Assembly (NCBI GenBank): GCA_964651245.1
Contig: CAZYVI010000017.1
Location: 42,956-106,955 of the forward strand
Direction: 5' to 3'
DNA length: 64,000 bases
DNA from: Avedoeria sp964651245
Lineage (GTDB): Bacteria; Chloroflexota; Anaerolineae; Epilineales; Epilineaceae
Each line of letters starts with the position of its first letter. Positions within the stretch are counted from its first letter, which is position 1. Of this stretch, positions 10,524-19,102 are shown piece by piece. The translations under genes were made by a program, and so were the position numbers. Below the pieces are notes generated by a model. That model made no database searches. It saw only the letters and a list, made by a program, of their open reading frames with translations, and had not been told where the DNA came from.

Positions 10524-11099
10524 CTACCCCGCCGCCGCCGGCCTTCGCCGCCCCATCCGCCAGGCGACGACGATCACGCCGAACACGATCGCGGCCAGGC
10601 CGATGAGGATCGGCACGAACACCGCCACCAGGCTGGTGAACAGCGCGGCGATGTCCTCGGCGGTGCTGACGATCGGGTTGCCGAGGCCGCCGGTGCTGGC
10701 GGTGACCACCGGCCGCGCCGTGGCCTTGGCGCCGTGGGCGGCGCCGGCGACGACGAGCCCCAGCACCAGCGCCAGCGTCGGGTCGAGGTAGGACACCGTG
10801 CCGGTCGTCGAGGCGAACAGGATCGCGCCGGCCGCCGGCCGGACGACGGTGCCCAGGACGTCGTTGGCGTGGTCGACGACCGGGATCTTGTCGGCCAGGA
10901 TCTCGACGAGCGTCAGCACGGAGAGCGTCAGGATCGCCCAGCCGCTGGTGAGGGCGTCCCACGGCGCCGCCAGTGTCACGAACCCCGGCGCGAACCGTCC
11001 GACGAGGGCCACGATGAGCAGCGGGATGTAGGCGTTCAGCCCGGCCGAGGCCGAGAGTCCGAACGCGCTCAGGAGCGTGGCGACGCTGGTCAGGGTCAT
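10524..11099 (-). CDS. DUF4126 family membrane protein
   Basis: 191 residues with about five hydrophobic segments. It matches the DUF4126 pattern I know: an N-terminal SASAGLNAYIPLL stretch, then LVEILADKIPVVDH and a Gly/Ala-rich membrane hairpin, ending in a basic RMGRRR tail. The function is unknown. A GGAGG ribosome site lies about 10 bases before the ATG. It follows the UvrD-type helicase gene by 75 bases on the same strand and may be co-transcribed with it. It is convergent with the cyclase-NACHT-FGE gene, with only 15 bases between their stop codons. Confidence 0.75.
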   Translation of the reverse strand: MTLTSVATLLSAFGLSASAGLNAYIPLLIVALVGRFAPGFVTLAAPWDALTSGWAILTLSVLTLVEILADKIPVVDHANDVLGTVVRPAAGAILFASTTGTVSYLDPTLALVLGLVVAGAAHGAKATARPVVTASTGGLGNPIVSTAEDIAALFTSLVAVFVPILIGLAAIVFGVIVVAWRMGRRRPAAAG

Positions 11100-11174
11100 G
11101 GGGTTGCCTCCGTCACGCCGGACGTACGCGCCGCCGCGCCCGCGGTTGCGCCGTGCGCGCTCCGCCGGTTCCGA

Positions 11175-13541
11175 TCACCGCATCCGTTCGAGCCGAGCGA
11201 AGCTCTGCATAAGCTTCTTGACGCCGGCGCCGACGAACGCCACCGTCACCTCCTCGTCGCCGTCGCGCTGTGCGGCGCTGACGACGACGCCCTCGCCGAA
11301 CGTGCCGTGGCGAACGCGGTCGCCGGGGCGGAACGTGGCCGCGTCGCCGCCGGCGGCGGCACGGGCGGATGCGTCGGCGGGGCGGGCGGCGGCGCCCGGG
11401 CCGGGGCGGCGCGCGGCCGGCCACTGCGTGGCGCGGCCGTGGGTCGGCGCGCCGCGGACGCCGCGGGCGGGCGGCGGCTCGGCCAGGACCTGGGCCGGCA
11501 GGTCGAGCAGGAAGCGCGACGGCTCGCGGACATCGGTCGCGCCGAAGACGGTGCGGCGGTGGGCGCGCACCAGCACCAGCGACCGCTCCGCACGCGTCAG
11601 GCCCACATAGAAAAGCCGCCGCTCCTCGGCCAGGGCGTCGGGGTCGTCCGCCGAGCGGCTGTGCGGGATCGAGCCCTCCTCGAGGCCGGTGAGGATCACC
11701 GTGGCGAACTCGAGGCCCTTGGCGGCGTGCAGCGTCAGCAGCGTGACCCGGTCGGCCGCCGACCGGGCATCGAGCGCGTCGACGTCGGCGACGAGGGCGA
11801 CGCTCTCGAGCAGGGCGGCCAGGCCGTCGCGCGGCGGCAGCGACTCGAAGTCGACCGCCACGTTGCGCAGCTCGACGACGTTCTCCCAGCGCTCCTCGCC
11901 CTCGTCGGTGCCGTCGCGCAGGTGGCGGGCGTAGCCGGTGGCGTCGAGGATGAGGCCCAGCAGCGCCGTGACGTCGAGTTGCTCGCGCGCGGCGATCAGC
12001 CGCGCCAGCAGGTCGTGGAAGCCGCCGAGGGCGTTGCGGGTCCGGCCGTCGATGGCAACGGCGGCGGCGGCGGGCGAGAGGTCGGCCAGGCCGTCGGCGG
12101 CGATGAGCTGCAGCGCCGGCCAGTAGGGCACGCCGCAGGCGCCGGCCACCGCCGCCAACGTCGCCAGCGCCTTGTCGCCGATGCCGCGCGTCGGGACGTT
12201 GATCACGCGCTGCAGCGCGATCTCGTCGAGCGGGTTGTGCACCAGGCGGAGGTAGGCCAGGACGTCGCGGATCTCGCGCCGATCGTAGAAGCGCGTGCCG
12301 CCCACCAGCTGGTACGGGATCCGCTTGCGCACCAGCGCATCCTCGATCGTGCGCGACTGGGCGTTCGTGCGGTACATCACCGCCAGCTCGCCGAACTTCC
12401 CGCCGCGCCGGACGTGCTGCTCGATCTGGTGGACGACGAACGCGGCCTCCTCGACCTCGTCGTAGGCCTCGAAGAGCACCAGCCCCTCGCCGGGGCCGCG
12501 CTCGGTCCAGAGCGCCTTGGGCGTGCGGTGCGCGTTCTGGTCGATGACCGCCCGCGCCGCGTCGAGGATCGTCTGGGTCGAGCGGTAGTTCTGCTCCAGG
12601 AGGATCGTGCGGGCGGCCGGGAAGTCGCGCCGGAAGCGCTCGATGTTGCGCCAGTCGGCGCCGCGCCAACGGTAGATGCTCTGGTCCTCGTCGCCGACGG
12701 CGAACAGGTTGTGCGGCGCCTCGGGCAGCTCGGCCGACGCCAGCGCCTTGAGCATGGCGTACTGGGCGGTGTTCGTGTCCTGGAACTCGTCGACGAGGAC
12801 GTGGCGGTAGCGCTCGCGGTAGCGGTCGCGGACGGCCGGGTTGCCGCGCAGCAGCTCGGCCGTCTCGAGCAGCAGGTCGTCGAAGTCGAGGGCGTTGCTG
12901 GCGAGCAGCAGCTGCTGGTAGCGGGTGTAGACCCGGCCGGCGATCTCGTGCCAGTACGAGGCGGGACGGTAGTCGGCCGGGCGGATCAGCTCGCTCTTGG
13001 CGCTGGAGATCGCGCCGAGGATGGCCGACGGACGATACTGCTTCGGGTCGAGGTTGAACTCGTCGAGGGCGCGCTTGACGGCGCGCTCCTGGTCGTCGCT
13101 GTCGAAGATCACAAAGTCGCGGTCCACGGCGAGCGCGTCCGCCTCGTGGCGGAGCAGCCGGGCGCAGATGGCGTGGAACGTGCCGATCGTCACCTGCCCG
13201 AGCGCCGTCGGCCCGATGAGCCGCTCGAGCCGGCCGCGCATCTCGCGGGCCGCCTTGTTCGTGAACGTCACGGCCATGATCCGCCACGGCGCTACGCCGA
13301 AGACGTCGACGAGCCAGGCCACGCGGTGCGTCAGGACGCGCGTCTTGCCCGAGCCGGGCCCCGCCAACACCAGCACCGGCCCCTCGTCGGCCGAGACGGC
13401 GTCCACCTGCGCCGTATTGAGTCCCTCCAGCAGCCGCTCGGCCGCCCGCGTCCGGGCCGCGTCGGCGCTCGACTCGGCGGCGGCGGCGGCGAAGAACGGG
13501 TCGTCGTAGGCGTCGGCGGGCGGCGTGGCGGGGTCGGGCAT
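11175..13541 (-). CDS. pcrA: UvrD/PcrA-type superfamily 1 DNA helicase
   Basis: 788 residues, the size of PcrA/UvrD. It is a 3'-5' ATP-driven helicase for nucleotide excision and mismatch repair, and for clearing recombinase or stalled replication. Motif Q and Walker A (LNTAQVDAV, then AGPGSGKTRVLTHR) lie in the first 75 residues. Walker B DEFQDTNTAQY is near 250, GDEDQSIYRWRGA near 275, motif IV LEQNYRST near 315, and TLHAAKGLEF plus the VGLTRAERSL motif near 600-660. The C-terminus has the usual PcrA tail pattern RPGDRVRHGTFGEGVV followed by KKLMQSFARLERM. The start MPDPATPP at 13541 is only 7 bases downstream of a TACAAT hexamer, so the transcript is probably leaderless. The gene is divergent from the S1-domain gene. 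Confidence 0.93.
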   Translation of the reverse strand: MPDPATPPADAYDDPFFAAAAAESSADAARTRAAERLLEGLNTAQVDAVSADEGPVLVLAGPGSGKTRVLTHRVAWLVDVFGVAPWRIMAVTFTNKAAREMRGRLERLIGPTALGQVTIGTFHAICARLLRHEADALAVDRDFVIFDSDDQERAVKRALDEFNLDPKQYRPSAILGAISSAKSELIRPADYRPASYWHEIAGRVYTRYQQLLLASNALDFDDLLLETAELLRGNPAVRDRYRERYRHVLVDEFQDTNTAQYAMLKALASAELPEAPHNLFAVGDEDQSIYRWRGADWRNIERFRRDFPAARTILLEQNYRSTQTILDAARAVIDQNAHRTPKALWTERGPGEGLVLFEAYDEVEEAAFVVHQIEQHVRRGGKFGELAVMYRTNAQSRTIEDALVRKRIPYQLVGGTRFYDRREIRDVLAYLRLVHNPLDEIALQRVINVPTRGIGDKALATLAAVAGACGVPYWPALQLIAADGLADLSPAAAAVAIDGRTRNALGGFHDLLARLIAAREQLDVTALLGLILDATGYARHLRDGTDEGEERWENVVELRNVAVDFESLPPRDGLAALLESVALVADVDALDARSAADRVTLLTLHAAKGLEFATVILTGLEEGSIPHSRSADDPDALAEERRLFYVGLTRAERSLVLVRAHRRTVFGATDVREPSRFLLDLPAQVLAEPPPARGVRGAPTHGRATQWPAARRPGPGAAARPADASARAAAGGDAATFRPGDRVRHGTFGEGVVVSAAQRDGDEEVTVAFVGAGVKKLMQSFARLERMR

Positions 13542-13548
13542 GGGCGCG

Positions 13549-13554
13549 ATTGTA
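13549..13554 (-). promoter_or_regulatory. -10 element (TACAAT) giving a leaderless pcrA transcript
   Basis: TACAAT on the minus strand ends 7 bases before the ATG at 13541. With normal -10 to start-site spacing, transcription would begin at or next to the ATG. The same arrangement is seen before the genes at 38030, 39972 and 62222. Confidence 0.5.
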
Positions 13555-13627
13555 CATCGCGCCCGACACGCGGCCGCGGTGGGTCGTGGGCCCGCCGCCA
13601 GACGACGGCGGCGCGGCAGCGCCGTCC

Positions 13628-13657
13628 TTGACCCCTCTGCAACGCGGGTGATATCCT
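13628..13657 (+). promoter_or_regulatory. Promoter TTGACC-N18-TATCCT for the S1-domain gene
   Basis: -35 TTGACC at 13628-13633 and -10 TATCCT at 13652-13657 with an 18-base spacer. The predicted start near 13664 leaves a leader of about 137 bases before the ATG at 13801. This is one of the clearest promoters in the window. Confidence 0.7.
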
Positions 13658-13663
13658 TGGCCG

Positions 13664-13800
13664 GTTCCCCGGTCAGGGAAGGCTTGCCTGTGGCAGCCGG
13701 CCGGGAAGCGCCCACCGCGGGAGGTCCGCCGGGGGCACGATGGTCGTCGGCGCCCATCCCAATGATCAGGCGGGCCGGCGGGTTGCGAAGGATTCCAGGC
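13664..13800 (+). promoter_or_regulatory. Structured 5' leader of the S1-domain gene
   Basis: The leader can fold into nested helices. A 5' hairpin pairs TTCCC (13665-13669) with GGGAA (13676-13680). A long-range stem pairs GCTTGCCTG (13682-13690) with CAGGCGGGC (13767-13775) using two G-U pairs. An inner stem pairs GGG (13703-13705) and GCGCC (13708-13712) with GGCGC (13749-13753) and CCC (13758-13760). I could not match it to a riboswitch class. It may be an autoregulatory leader, since S1-type ribosomal proteins often control their own translation, or an unrelated structured RNA. Confidence 0.4.
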
Positions 13801-14847
13801 ATGAACACCGAGCACGAGACCCCCGCGGCTGAGGCCGATCCGTCGATCGCGGCGCCCGAGGCGCCCGCCGTCGAGGCGAGTGCGGCCGAGGCGCCCGCGG
13901 CGGACGACGCGCCCACCGCCGCCATCGAGGCCCCATCCGCCGACGCACCGCCGGTCGAGGCCGACGCCGCGGCGGTCGAAGCCGCCGACGTGGCCGACGC
14001 CGCACCGGCCGCCGACAGCCCCCGCGCCGCCAAGGGCGCCTCGCGCGGCCGGCCGCGCCGCGCGCTGGGCGAGCTCGTCGTCGGCGAGAAGCTTCAGGGC
14101 AAGGTCGTCGGGCTGTCGAAGTTCGGGGCGTTCGTCGACATCGGCGCCACGACGGACGGGCTCGTCCACCTTACCGAGCTGCCGGGCAAGCGCGTCCGCA
14201 GCGCCGAGGAGGCGGTCCAGTCGGGCCAGTCCGTCGAGGTGTTCGTCAAGGAGGTCGACCTCGAGAAGGGGCGGATCTCGCTGTCGATGCGCGCGCCGGT
14301 GGCGCGGCCGATGGGCGGGCTGTCGGTCGGCGACGTGGTGACCGGCCAGGTGACGTCGATCACGAAGTACGGCGCGTTCGTCGACATCGGCTCCGACACC
14401 GAGGGCCTGGTCCACATCAGCGAGATGTCGAGCGGCTTCGTGAGCCGGCCCGAGGACGTCGTCCAGTCGGGCGCCGAGGTCGAGGTCCGGATCAAGGAGA
14501 TCGACGCGGGCCGCAAGCGCATCAGCCTGTCGATGGTCGGCCTGGCCAGCGACGCCGCCGCCGGCGCCGAGGCCGAGCGCGGCGACGACGCGCCCGGCGG
14601 CCGCGAGCGCGGCCGCGGCCGTGGCCGCGAGCGCGAGGAAGAGGTCGAGGTGCCCGAGGAGCCGGCCGTGCGGATGCCCACCGTCGTCGAGTTGGCGCTG
14701 CGGCGGGCGATGGGCGAGGACGTCGAGGACGACCTCGGCGAGCGCGGCAAGGGCCGCGGCGACCGCGGCAAGAAGGCCCCGGCGCGCGAAATGACCGACG
14801 TCTACGCCAAGATGCTCGCCGAGTACCGCGACAGCAAGGGCAGCTGA
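13801..14847 (+). CDS. Two-S1-domain RNA-binding protein (ribosomal protein S1-like)
   Basis: 348 residues. The first 85 are Ala/Glu/Asp/Pro rich and acidic. Two S1 OB-fold domains follow, about residues 89-163 and 175-246, each with a GxVxxxxxFGAFVDIG-type strand (LSKFGAFVDIG, ITKYGAFVDIG), a VH(L/I) motif and an ISLSM end. The tail is Arg/Gly and Glu rich, with RGRGRGRERE around residue 265. Two tandem S1 domains with long low-complexity ends are common in short bacterial S1-like proteins of this sort; the full ribosomal S1 has four to six domains. It likely binds mRNA on the ribosome or associates with RNA decay. It has its own promoter and structured leader upstream and a strong hairpin downstream, so it is probably monocistronic. 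Confidence 0.82.
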   Translation: MNTEHETPAAEADPSIAAPEAPAVEASAAEAPAADDAPTAAIEAPSADAPPVEADAAAVEAADVADAAPAADSPRAAKGASRGRPRRALGELVVGEKLQGKVVGLSKFGAFVDIGATTDGLVHLTELPGKRVRSAEEAVQSGQSVEVFVKEVDLEKGRISLSMRAPVARPMGGLSVGDVVTGQVTSITKYGAFVDIGSDTEGLVHISEMSSGFVSRPEDVVQSGAEVEVRIKEIDAGRKRISLSMVGLASDAAAGAEAERGDDAPGGRERGRGRGREREEEVEVPEEPAVRMPTVVELALRRAMGEDVEDDLGERGKGRGDRGKKAPAREMTDVYAKMLAEYRDSKGS

Positions 14848-15150
14848 GGCAGCCCGGTCCGCCAGGGCGGCGCGGGCGGACGGAGCGTTCGCTGCCGGCG
14901 CTGCCCCGAGCCGCAGTCCACCAACCACATCGCGCCTCGACGACGCCGGCCCTCGCGCCGGCGTCGTTTGCGTGGCGCTGCCGAGCGACCGGCCACCGGG
15001 CTCGGCCCGCCGCCGACGGCGCGCCGGGACTGCGGATCGCCGTCGATGTCGCCGTGTCGTCGCCGATCGTGTCTATTGCCTTACGACGTCGCAGACCAGC
15101 GCCCAGGACGACCGTCCGACGGGCGCGCATCCTGGACCGGGAGGCATGAC
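14848..15150. other. Intergenic region between the S1 gene and the first VWA gene
   Basis: About 300 bases without a gene. It contains the terminator hairpin at 14940-14970. A GGGAGG ribosome site at 15139-15144 lies 6 bases before the ATG at 15151. No convincing promoter is seen, although a TTGCCT occurs near 15076. Confidence 0.6.
14940..14970 (+). terminator. Hairpin terminator after the S1-domain gene
   Basis: ACGACGCCGGC (14940-14950) pairs perfectly over 11 base pairs with GCCGGCGTCGT (14957-14967) around a 6-base loop, followed by a short T-rich end (TTTG). It lies about 95 bases after the S1 gene stop. Confidence 0.65.
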
Positions 15151-18100
15151 ATGGCACCATCGACGGCCCGCGCTTCGACCGATCGGAACCGCCCGCGCCC
15201 TGCAGCGATGCGCCGCCTCGCCCGCCGCGCCCATGTCGCGGCGGCCGTCGCCCTCGCGGCCGCCGCCGTGCACGGCGGCGGCGCCGCGGCCCAGGCGCAG
15301 ACCCCGACGCCCCTCGCGCCGGCGCCGGGCACGACGGCCCTGACATACCGGCTGGGCGGCGATTGGTACGAGGTGCCCTACAGCGGCACGCGGGCCGTCG
15401 TGCGGCGGCCCGTCGACCTGTCGTCGGCGCCCGCCGGCACGCTGTTCGTGCTCGACCAGGCGGCGGAAGTTGCAGTCTCCGCCGGGCCGGGGACCCCTGT
15501 CGCCGGCATGCCGAGGACCCAGCAGCGGCCGGCGGTCCAGGTCATCGACCCCGACGGAACGCTGCTGCGGATCCACGAGACCACAACCTGGCTGACGACC
15601 GCCGATCGGCTCGACGCCGACTGGAGCGGCGGCGTCGCGGTGCTCGGCTGGCGCTCCCACCCGATGGGCGCGAGGTACCGCGTCGTCCACCTGGCGGCCG
15701 ACGGCCGGCTGCTCGGGTCGTTCGATCCGACCGACGTCGGGGCGTCCGACCTGGCCGTGCTGCCCGACGGCCGGATCGCGGTCGCCGAGCGCGGCGTCGT
15801 GTCGGTCACCGACCTATCCAGCGGTGTCGTCGAACGCGTCGTGCTCGACGCGCTCGGCCTCGACGGCGCCGGCCCGCAGCACACGTACTCGCCGTATCGC
15901 CTCGATGCGTCCGCCGACGGCCGGCTGTCGGTGCTGGCCGTCGGCTCGCGCCCCTGCGACGGCCCGTCGCCGACGCCGGGCCCGTCGCCGACACCGTGGC
16001 CGACCCGCACGCCCCGCCCCTCGCTGGGCGGCGCGGCGGGTGCGCCGGTCGCGGCGGTCGGCGCGCCGGGCGCACCGCTGCAGAGCCATACCTCGTGCTT
16101 GACGTACGCGGCCTTCACGCTCGATCGGTCGCTTGGACTCGAGGCGAAGTGGACGCTCAGCTCGCATGTCGAGGATTTGGCGGTCCGCGACGGCACCGTC
16201 TTCATCAGCCACCGGCGATGGATCCGCGACCAAGTCTTCATCCGCCCGCTCGACGGCCTCGGCCCGTCGATGCGGCTCGTGACGGCCGACGTCCTGCCCG
16301 GGAGCGCGCCGCGCGAGTCCCGTGTCGACCCCAACCTGTCGCTCGACGTCGCCCCCGACGGCGCGGTCTGGGCCGTGTGGCCGGCGACCGATCCCTTCAC
16401 CGCCGGCCCGGTGCGCATCGGTGTCCCCGGCCAGCCGTCGCGGCCGCCGCTTGCCCCGGCCTTCCATGCCGGGCCCGAGATCGAGGGTCCGGTGCGGCCG
16501 CGGGCGATCGCGGCGGCGGCCGGCGGGCTGTTCGTGCTCGACGGGGCGACGATGCCGGGCGTTGGCGGCCCCGGTGGGGCGGCGGTGGTCGTCGACGAGC
16601 GACGCACCGAGAACGCCGTCCAGACCTGGACGTTCGACGGCCGGCTCGTCGGGCACTGGGTCCACGACGCCAACCCGATGTGGAAGCTGCCGGATCTCAG
16701 CCCCTATGGCGCGCCCGAGGACGTCGCCGCCGTCGGCGACCGCCTCTACACCGCCACGCCCGGCGGCGTCTGGCTGCGCACCGGGCCGGGCGAGCCGCTG
16801 TGGTTCGCCGGCGCGCCCGGCGTGCGGATCGCCGCCGTCGACGCCGACGACACGGCCGTCGCGGCGCTCGACATCGCCGGGTCGACCGTGCGGGTCTGGA
16901 CGCCGGACGGCCGGGCGCGGGCGTCGTGGCCACTCGCCGTCGACGGCCGCGCCGTGGCGGCGTCCGACGTCGCGGTCGCGGTGGAGCGCGTGTTCGTGGC
17001 CGACACCGGCGGCAACCGCATCCTCGTCCGGTCGCTCGACGGCGCCGACCTCGGCGCCTGGCGCACCCACGACGGGCCGCAGCGCATCGACGCCACGCCG
17101 GACGGCGACGTCGTCGTCCTCGGCCGCGGCGGCTGGGGCCTGCGCTACACCGACGACGGCGCGCTGCGGGCGTCGTGGCGCCTGCCGGGGGCGCTGGGCG
17201 CCAAGCGCGCCGACGGCACCGACATCACGGCCGGCCCGGACGGACGCGTCTACGTCACCCACAGCCGCATCGCCGTCGGACCGGCCGCCAACCGGTCGCG
17301 CGACGTCGTCGAGGCGGCCGGGATCTGGGCGTTCGACCTCGTCGAGTCGCCGGACGACGCGCGGCCGGTGCCGCCCGACGTCGACGCCTGTCCGGTCGAC
17401 ATCGACAAGACGGCCGCGCCGGCCAGCGTCACTCTCGGCGATGCCGTGGCGGTCACGCTCACGGTGCACGGCGCCTGCCCGCGGCGGCCGCTGCCGCAGC
17501 AGATCATGCTCGTCGTCGACACCTCGTGGTCGATGAACGATGGCTACGAGCAGGCCAGCCAGCCGCCCGGCGCGCTCGAGCGGGCGCGGCAGATCGTGCT
17601 GCCGCTGCTGGCCGCGCTCGACCCGGCCGTCGTCGACGTCGGGCTGGTGACGTTCGGCGACGGCGCGGCGCTCCAGACCGTCCTGTCCGACGACCTGGCC
17701 GACATCCGCGGCCGGCTCATCCGCGCCCAGGCCGACGGCGATACCCGGATGGGCGCCGGCGTGGCGCTGGCTCACGGCGAGCTGAACGGGCCGCGCCGCG
17801 ACCCCGCCGCCCGGCGGACGATCCTCGTCGTCAGCGACGGCGTGTTCAACGACGATCCGGCGCCGGCCGTGGCCGCCGCCCGCGCCGACGGGATCGACGT
17901 CCAGGGCCTCATCGTGACGACGCCCGAGTTCACGCGCGCCGTCCGGATGGCGCTCCAGGCGCTGCTGGGCGACGGCAAGCTCCACCTCGACCCGTCGGCC
18001 GAGCGCGCCAAGGCGATCATCGACGCCGTCGGCGCCTGGCGCGACGAGCCGGGCCTGTTCGAGAGCCTGATCGTGCGCGACGTGGTGCCGGCCAACATGC

Positions 18101-18948
18101 GCTACGTCGTCGGCTCGGCGGTGCCGGCGGCGGCGTGGGACGCCTCGACGCGGACCCTCACCTGGACGCTCGGCCCGCAGCCGGCCGGCCTGCCGGTGAC
18201 GCTGCGCTACGCCGTCGTGCCGCTCGAGGTCGGCGTCTGGCCGACGAACGTCGAGGCCGACGTGACCTGGACCGACGTCCGCAGCGCGTCCGGCGCGCGC
18301 CGCTTCCCGGTGCCGATCGTCGAGGTCACCGATCGCCAGCCGCACCGCGTCTTCCTCCCGATCGCGCAGCGCACGGTCTGCACCGCATGGCGACGGCCGA
18401 TCGACCTCGTCCTGGTCCACGACGTCTCGAGCTCGATGGGCGCGCCGGCCGCCGATGGCGTCCGGACCAAGCTCCAGGTGGCCTCGGAGGCCGCGCTCGT
18501 CTTCGTCGAGCGCCTCGACGAGTCGCGCGACCGGCTGGCGGTGGTGACGTTCGACGCCGAGGCGCGCGTCGCCGCGCCGCTGTCGCACGACCGCCGGCCG
18601 GCCGTGGCGGCCCTGGCGGCGCTGACGCCCGGCCGCGGCACCCGCATCGACCGCGGCCTGCGCGCCGCCATCGACGCCGTCGCCGTCCAGATGCGCGGCC
18701 TGGCGCTGCCCGTGTTCGTCGTCCTCTCCGACGGCCTCCAGAACGGCCCGCGCGACCCCGTCGACGCGCTGCTGCCCGAGCTGCACGCCCTCGGCGCCCG
18801 CATCGTCGTCGTGGGCTACGGCGCCGGCGCCGACGAGGCGCTGCTGCGCGCGATCGCCGGCCCGGACGGCGACTACCGCTACGCGCCGGCCGTCGAGGAC
18901 CTGCGGGCGGTGTACGAGGCGGTGGGCCGGACGCTGGTCTGTCCGTAG
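15151..18948 (+). CDS. Exported beta-propeller protein with two VWA domains (paralogue A)
   Basis: 1265 residues. A signal peptide (basic, then an Ala-rich core ending GGAAAQA) precedes a beta-propeller-like region of roughly 700 residues with Asp/Gly blades and a TP-rich insert near 270. The region from about 750 starts as an Ig-like/DUF11 domain (DKTAAP..GDAVAVTLTVHGACP). It is interrupted by a VWA domain with MIDAS DTSWS near 790 and SDG near 895, and resumes with VPANMRYVVGSAVPAA and LTWTLGP. An HRVFLPIAQR motif near 1065 is followed by a second VWA with DVSSS near 1090, ending EAVGRTLVCP. VWA domains bind metal and mediate adhesion; here they sit outside the cell. Three paralogues lie at 40.0-49.1 kb. 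A GGGAGG ribosome site decides the start. Its function is likely surface adhesion or assembly; the partner is unknown. Confidence 0.8.
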   Translation: MAPSTARASTDRNRPRPAAMRRLARRAHVAAAVALAAAAVHGGGAAAQAQTPTPLAPAPGTTALTYRLGGDWYEVPYSGTRAVVRRPVDLSSAPAGTLFVLDQAAEVAVSAGPGTPVAGMPRTQQRPAVQVIDPDGTLLRIHETTTWLTTADRLDADWSGGVAVLGWRSHPMGARYRVVHLAADGRLLGSFDPTDVGASDLAVLPDGRIAVAERGVVSVTDLSSGVVERVVLDALGLDGAGPQHTYSPYRLDASADGRLSVLAVGSRPCDGPSPTPGPSPTPWPTRTPRPSLGGAAGAPVAAVGAPGAPLQSHTSCLTYAAFTLDRSLGLEAKWTLSSHVEDLAVRDGTVFISHRRWIRDQVFIRPLDGLGPSMRLVTADVLPGSAPRESRVDPNLSLDVAPDGAVWAVWPATDPFTAGPVRIGVPGQPSRPPLAPAFHAGPEIEGPVRPRAIAAAAGGLFVLDGATMPGVGGPGGAAVVVDERRTENAVQTWTFDGRLVGHWVHDANPMWKLPDLSPYGAPEDVAAVGDRLYTATPGGVWLRTGPGEPLWFAGAPGVRIAAVDADDTAVAALDIAGSTVRVWTPDGRARASWPLAVDGRAVAASDVAVAVERVFVADTGGNRILVRSLDGADLGAWRTHDGPQRIDATPDGDVVVLGRGGWGLRYTDDGALRASWRLPGALGAKRADGTDITAGPDGRVYVTHSRIAVGPAANRSRDVVEAAGIWAFDLVESPDDARPVPPDVDACPVDIDKTAAPASVTLGDAVAVTLTVHGACPRRPLPQQIMLVVDTSWSMNDGYEQASQPPGALERARQIVLPLLAALDPAVVDVGLVTFGDGAALQTVLSDDLADIRGRLIRAQADGDTRMGAGVALAHGELNGPRRDPAARRTILVVSDGVFNDDPAPAVAAARADGIDVQGLIVTTPEFTRAVRMALQALLGDGKLHLDPSAERAKAIIDAVGAWRDEPGLFESLIVRDVVPANMRYVVGSAVPAAAWDASTRTLTWTLGPQPAGLPVTLRYAVVPLEVGVWPTNVEADVTWTDVRSASGARRFPVPIVEVTDRQPHRVFLPIAQRTVCTAWRRPIDLVLVHDVSSSMGAPAADGVRTKLQVASEAALVFVERLDESRDRLAVVTFDAEARVAAPLSHDRRPAVAALAALTPGRGTRIDRGLRAAIDAVAVQMRGLALPVFVVLSDGLQNGPRDPVDALLPELHALGARIVVVGYGAGADEALLRAIAGPDGDYRYAPAVEDLRAVYEAVGRTLVCP

Positions 18949-18954
18949 CCGCTA

Positions 18955-18989
18955 CCTGTCGCGGCGGCACCCGGCGCCGCCGCGACGGG
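18955..18989 (+). terminator. Strong hairpin after VWA paralogue A
   Basis: Starting 7 bases after the stop codon, CCTGTCGCGGCGGC (18955-18968) pairs with GCCGCCGCGACGGG (18976-18989) over 14 pairs, one of them G-U, around a 7-base loop. There is no T-run, so termination would rely on the hairpin alone or on Rho. The next promoter begins 3 bases further on. Confidence 0.55.
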
Positions 18990-18991
18990 CC

Positions 18992-19021
18992 TTGCCAAGC
19001 GGCCGCCCGCGGCGCTACCCT
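18992..19021 (+). promoter_or_regulatory. Promoter TTGCCA-N18-TACCCT for the UPF0182 gene
   Basis: -35 TTGCCA at 18992-18997 and -10 TACCCT at 19016-19021 with an 18-base spacer, about 80 bases before the ATG at 19103. It lies directly after the VWA gene hairpin, so the UPF0182 gene probably has its own transcript. Confidence 0.6.
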
Positions 19022-19102
19022 CGGGGGGTGGCGTGCGCGGCGGCCGGGCGCGCGCGCCGGGCGGTCCGCCGGACCGTGCCGCGCGCGGCCGTGGCAGGCG
19101 TG

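Noticed and set aside
13664..13800. Known riboswitch or 6S RNA.
   Set aside because: I compared it mentally with TPP, FMN, cobalamin, fluoride, ZTP, SAM, c-di-GMP and 6S features and found no match.
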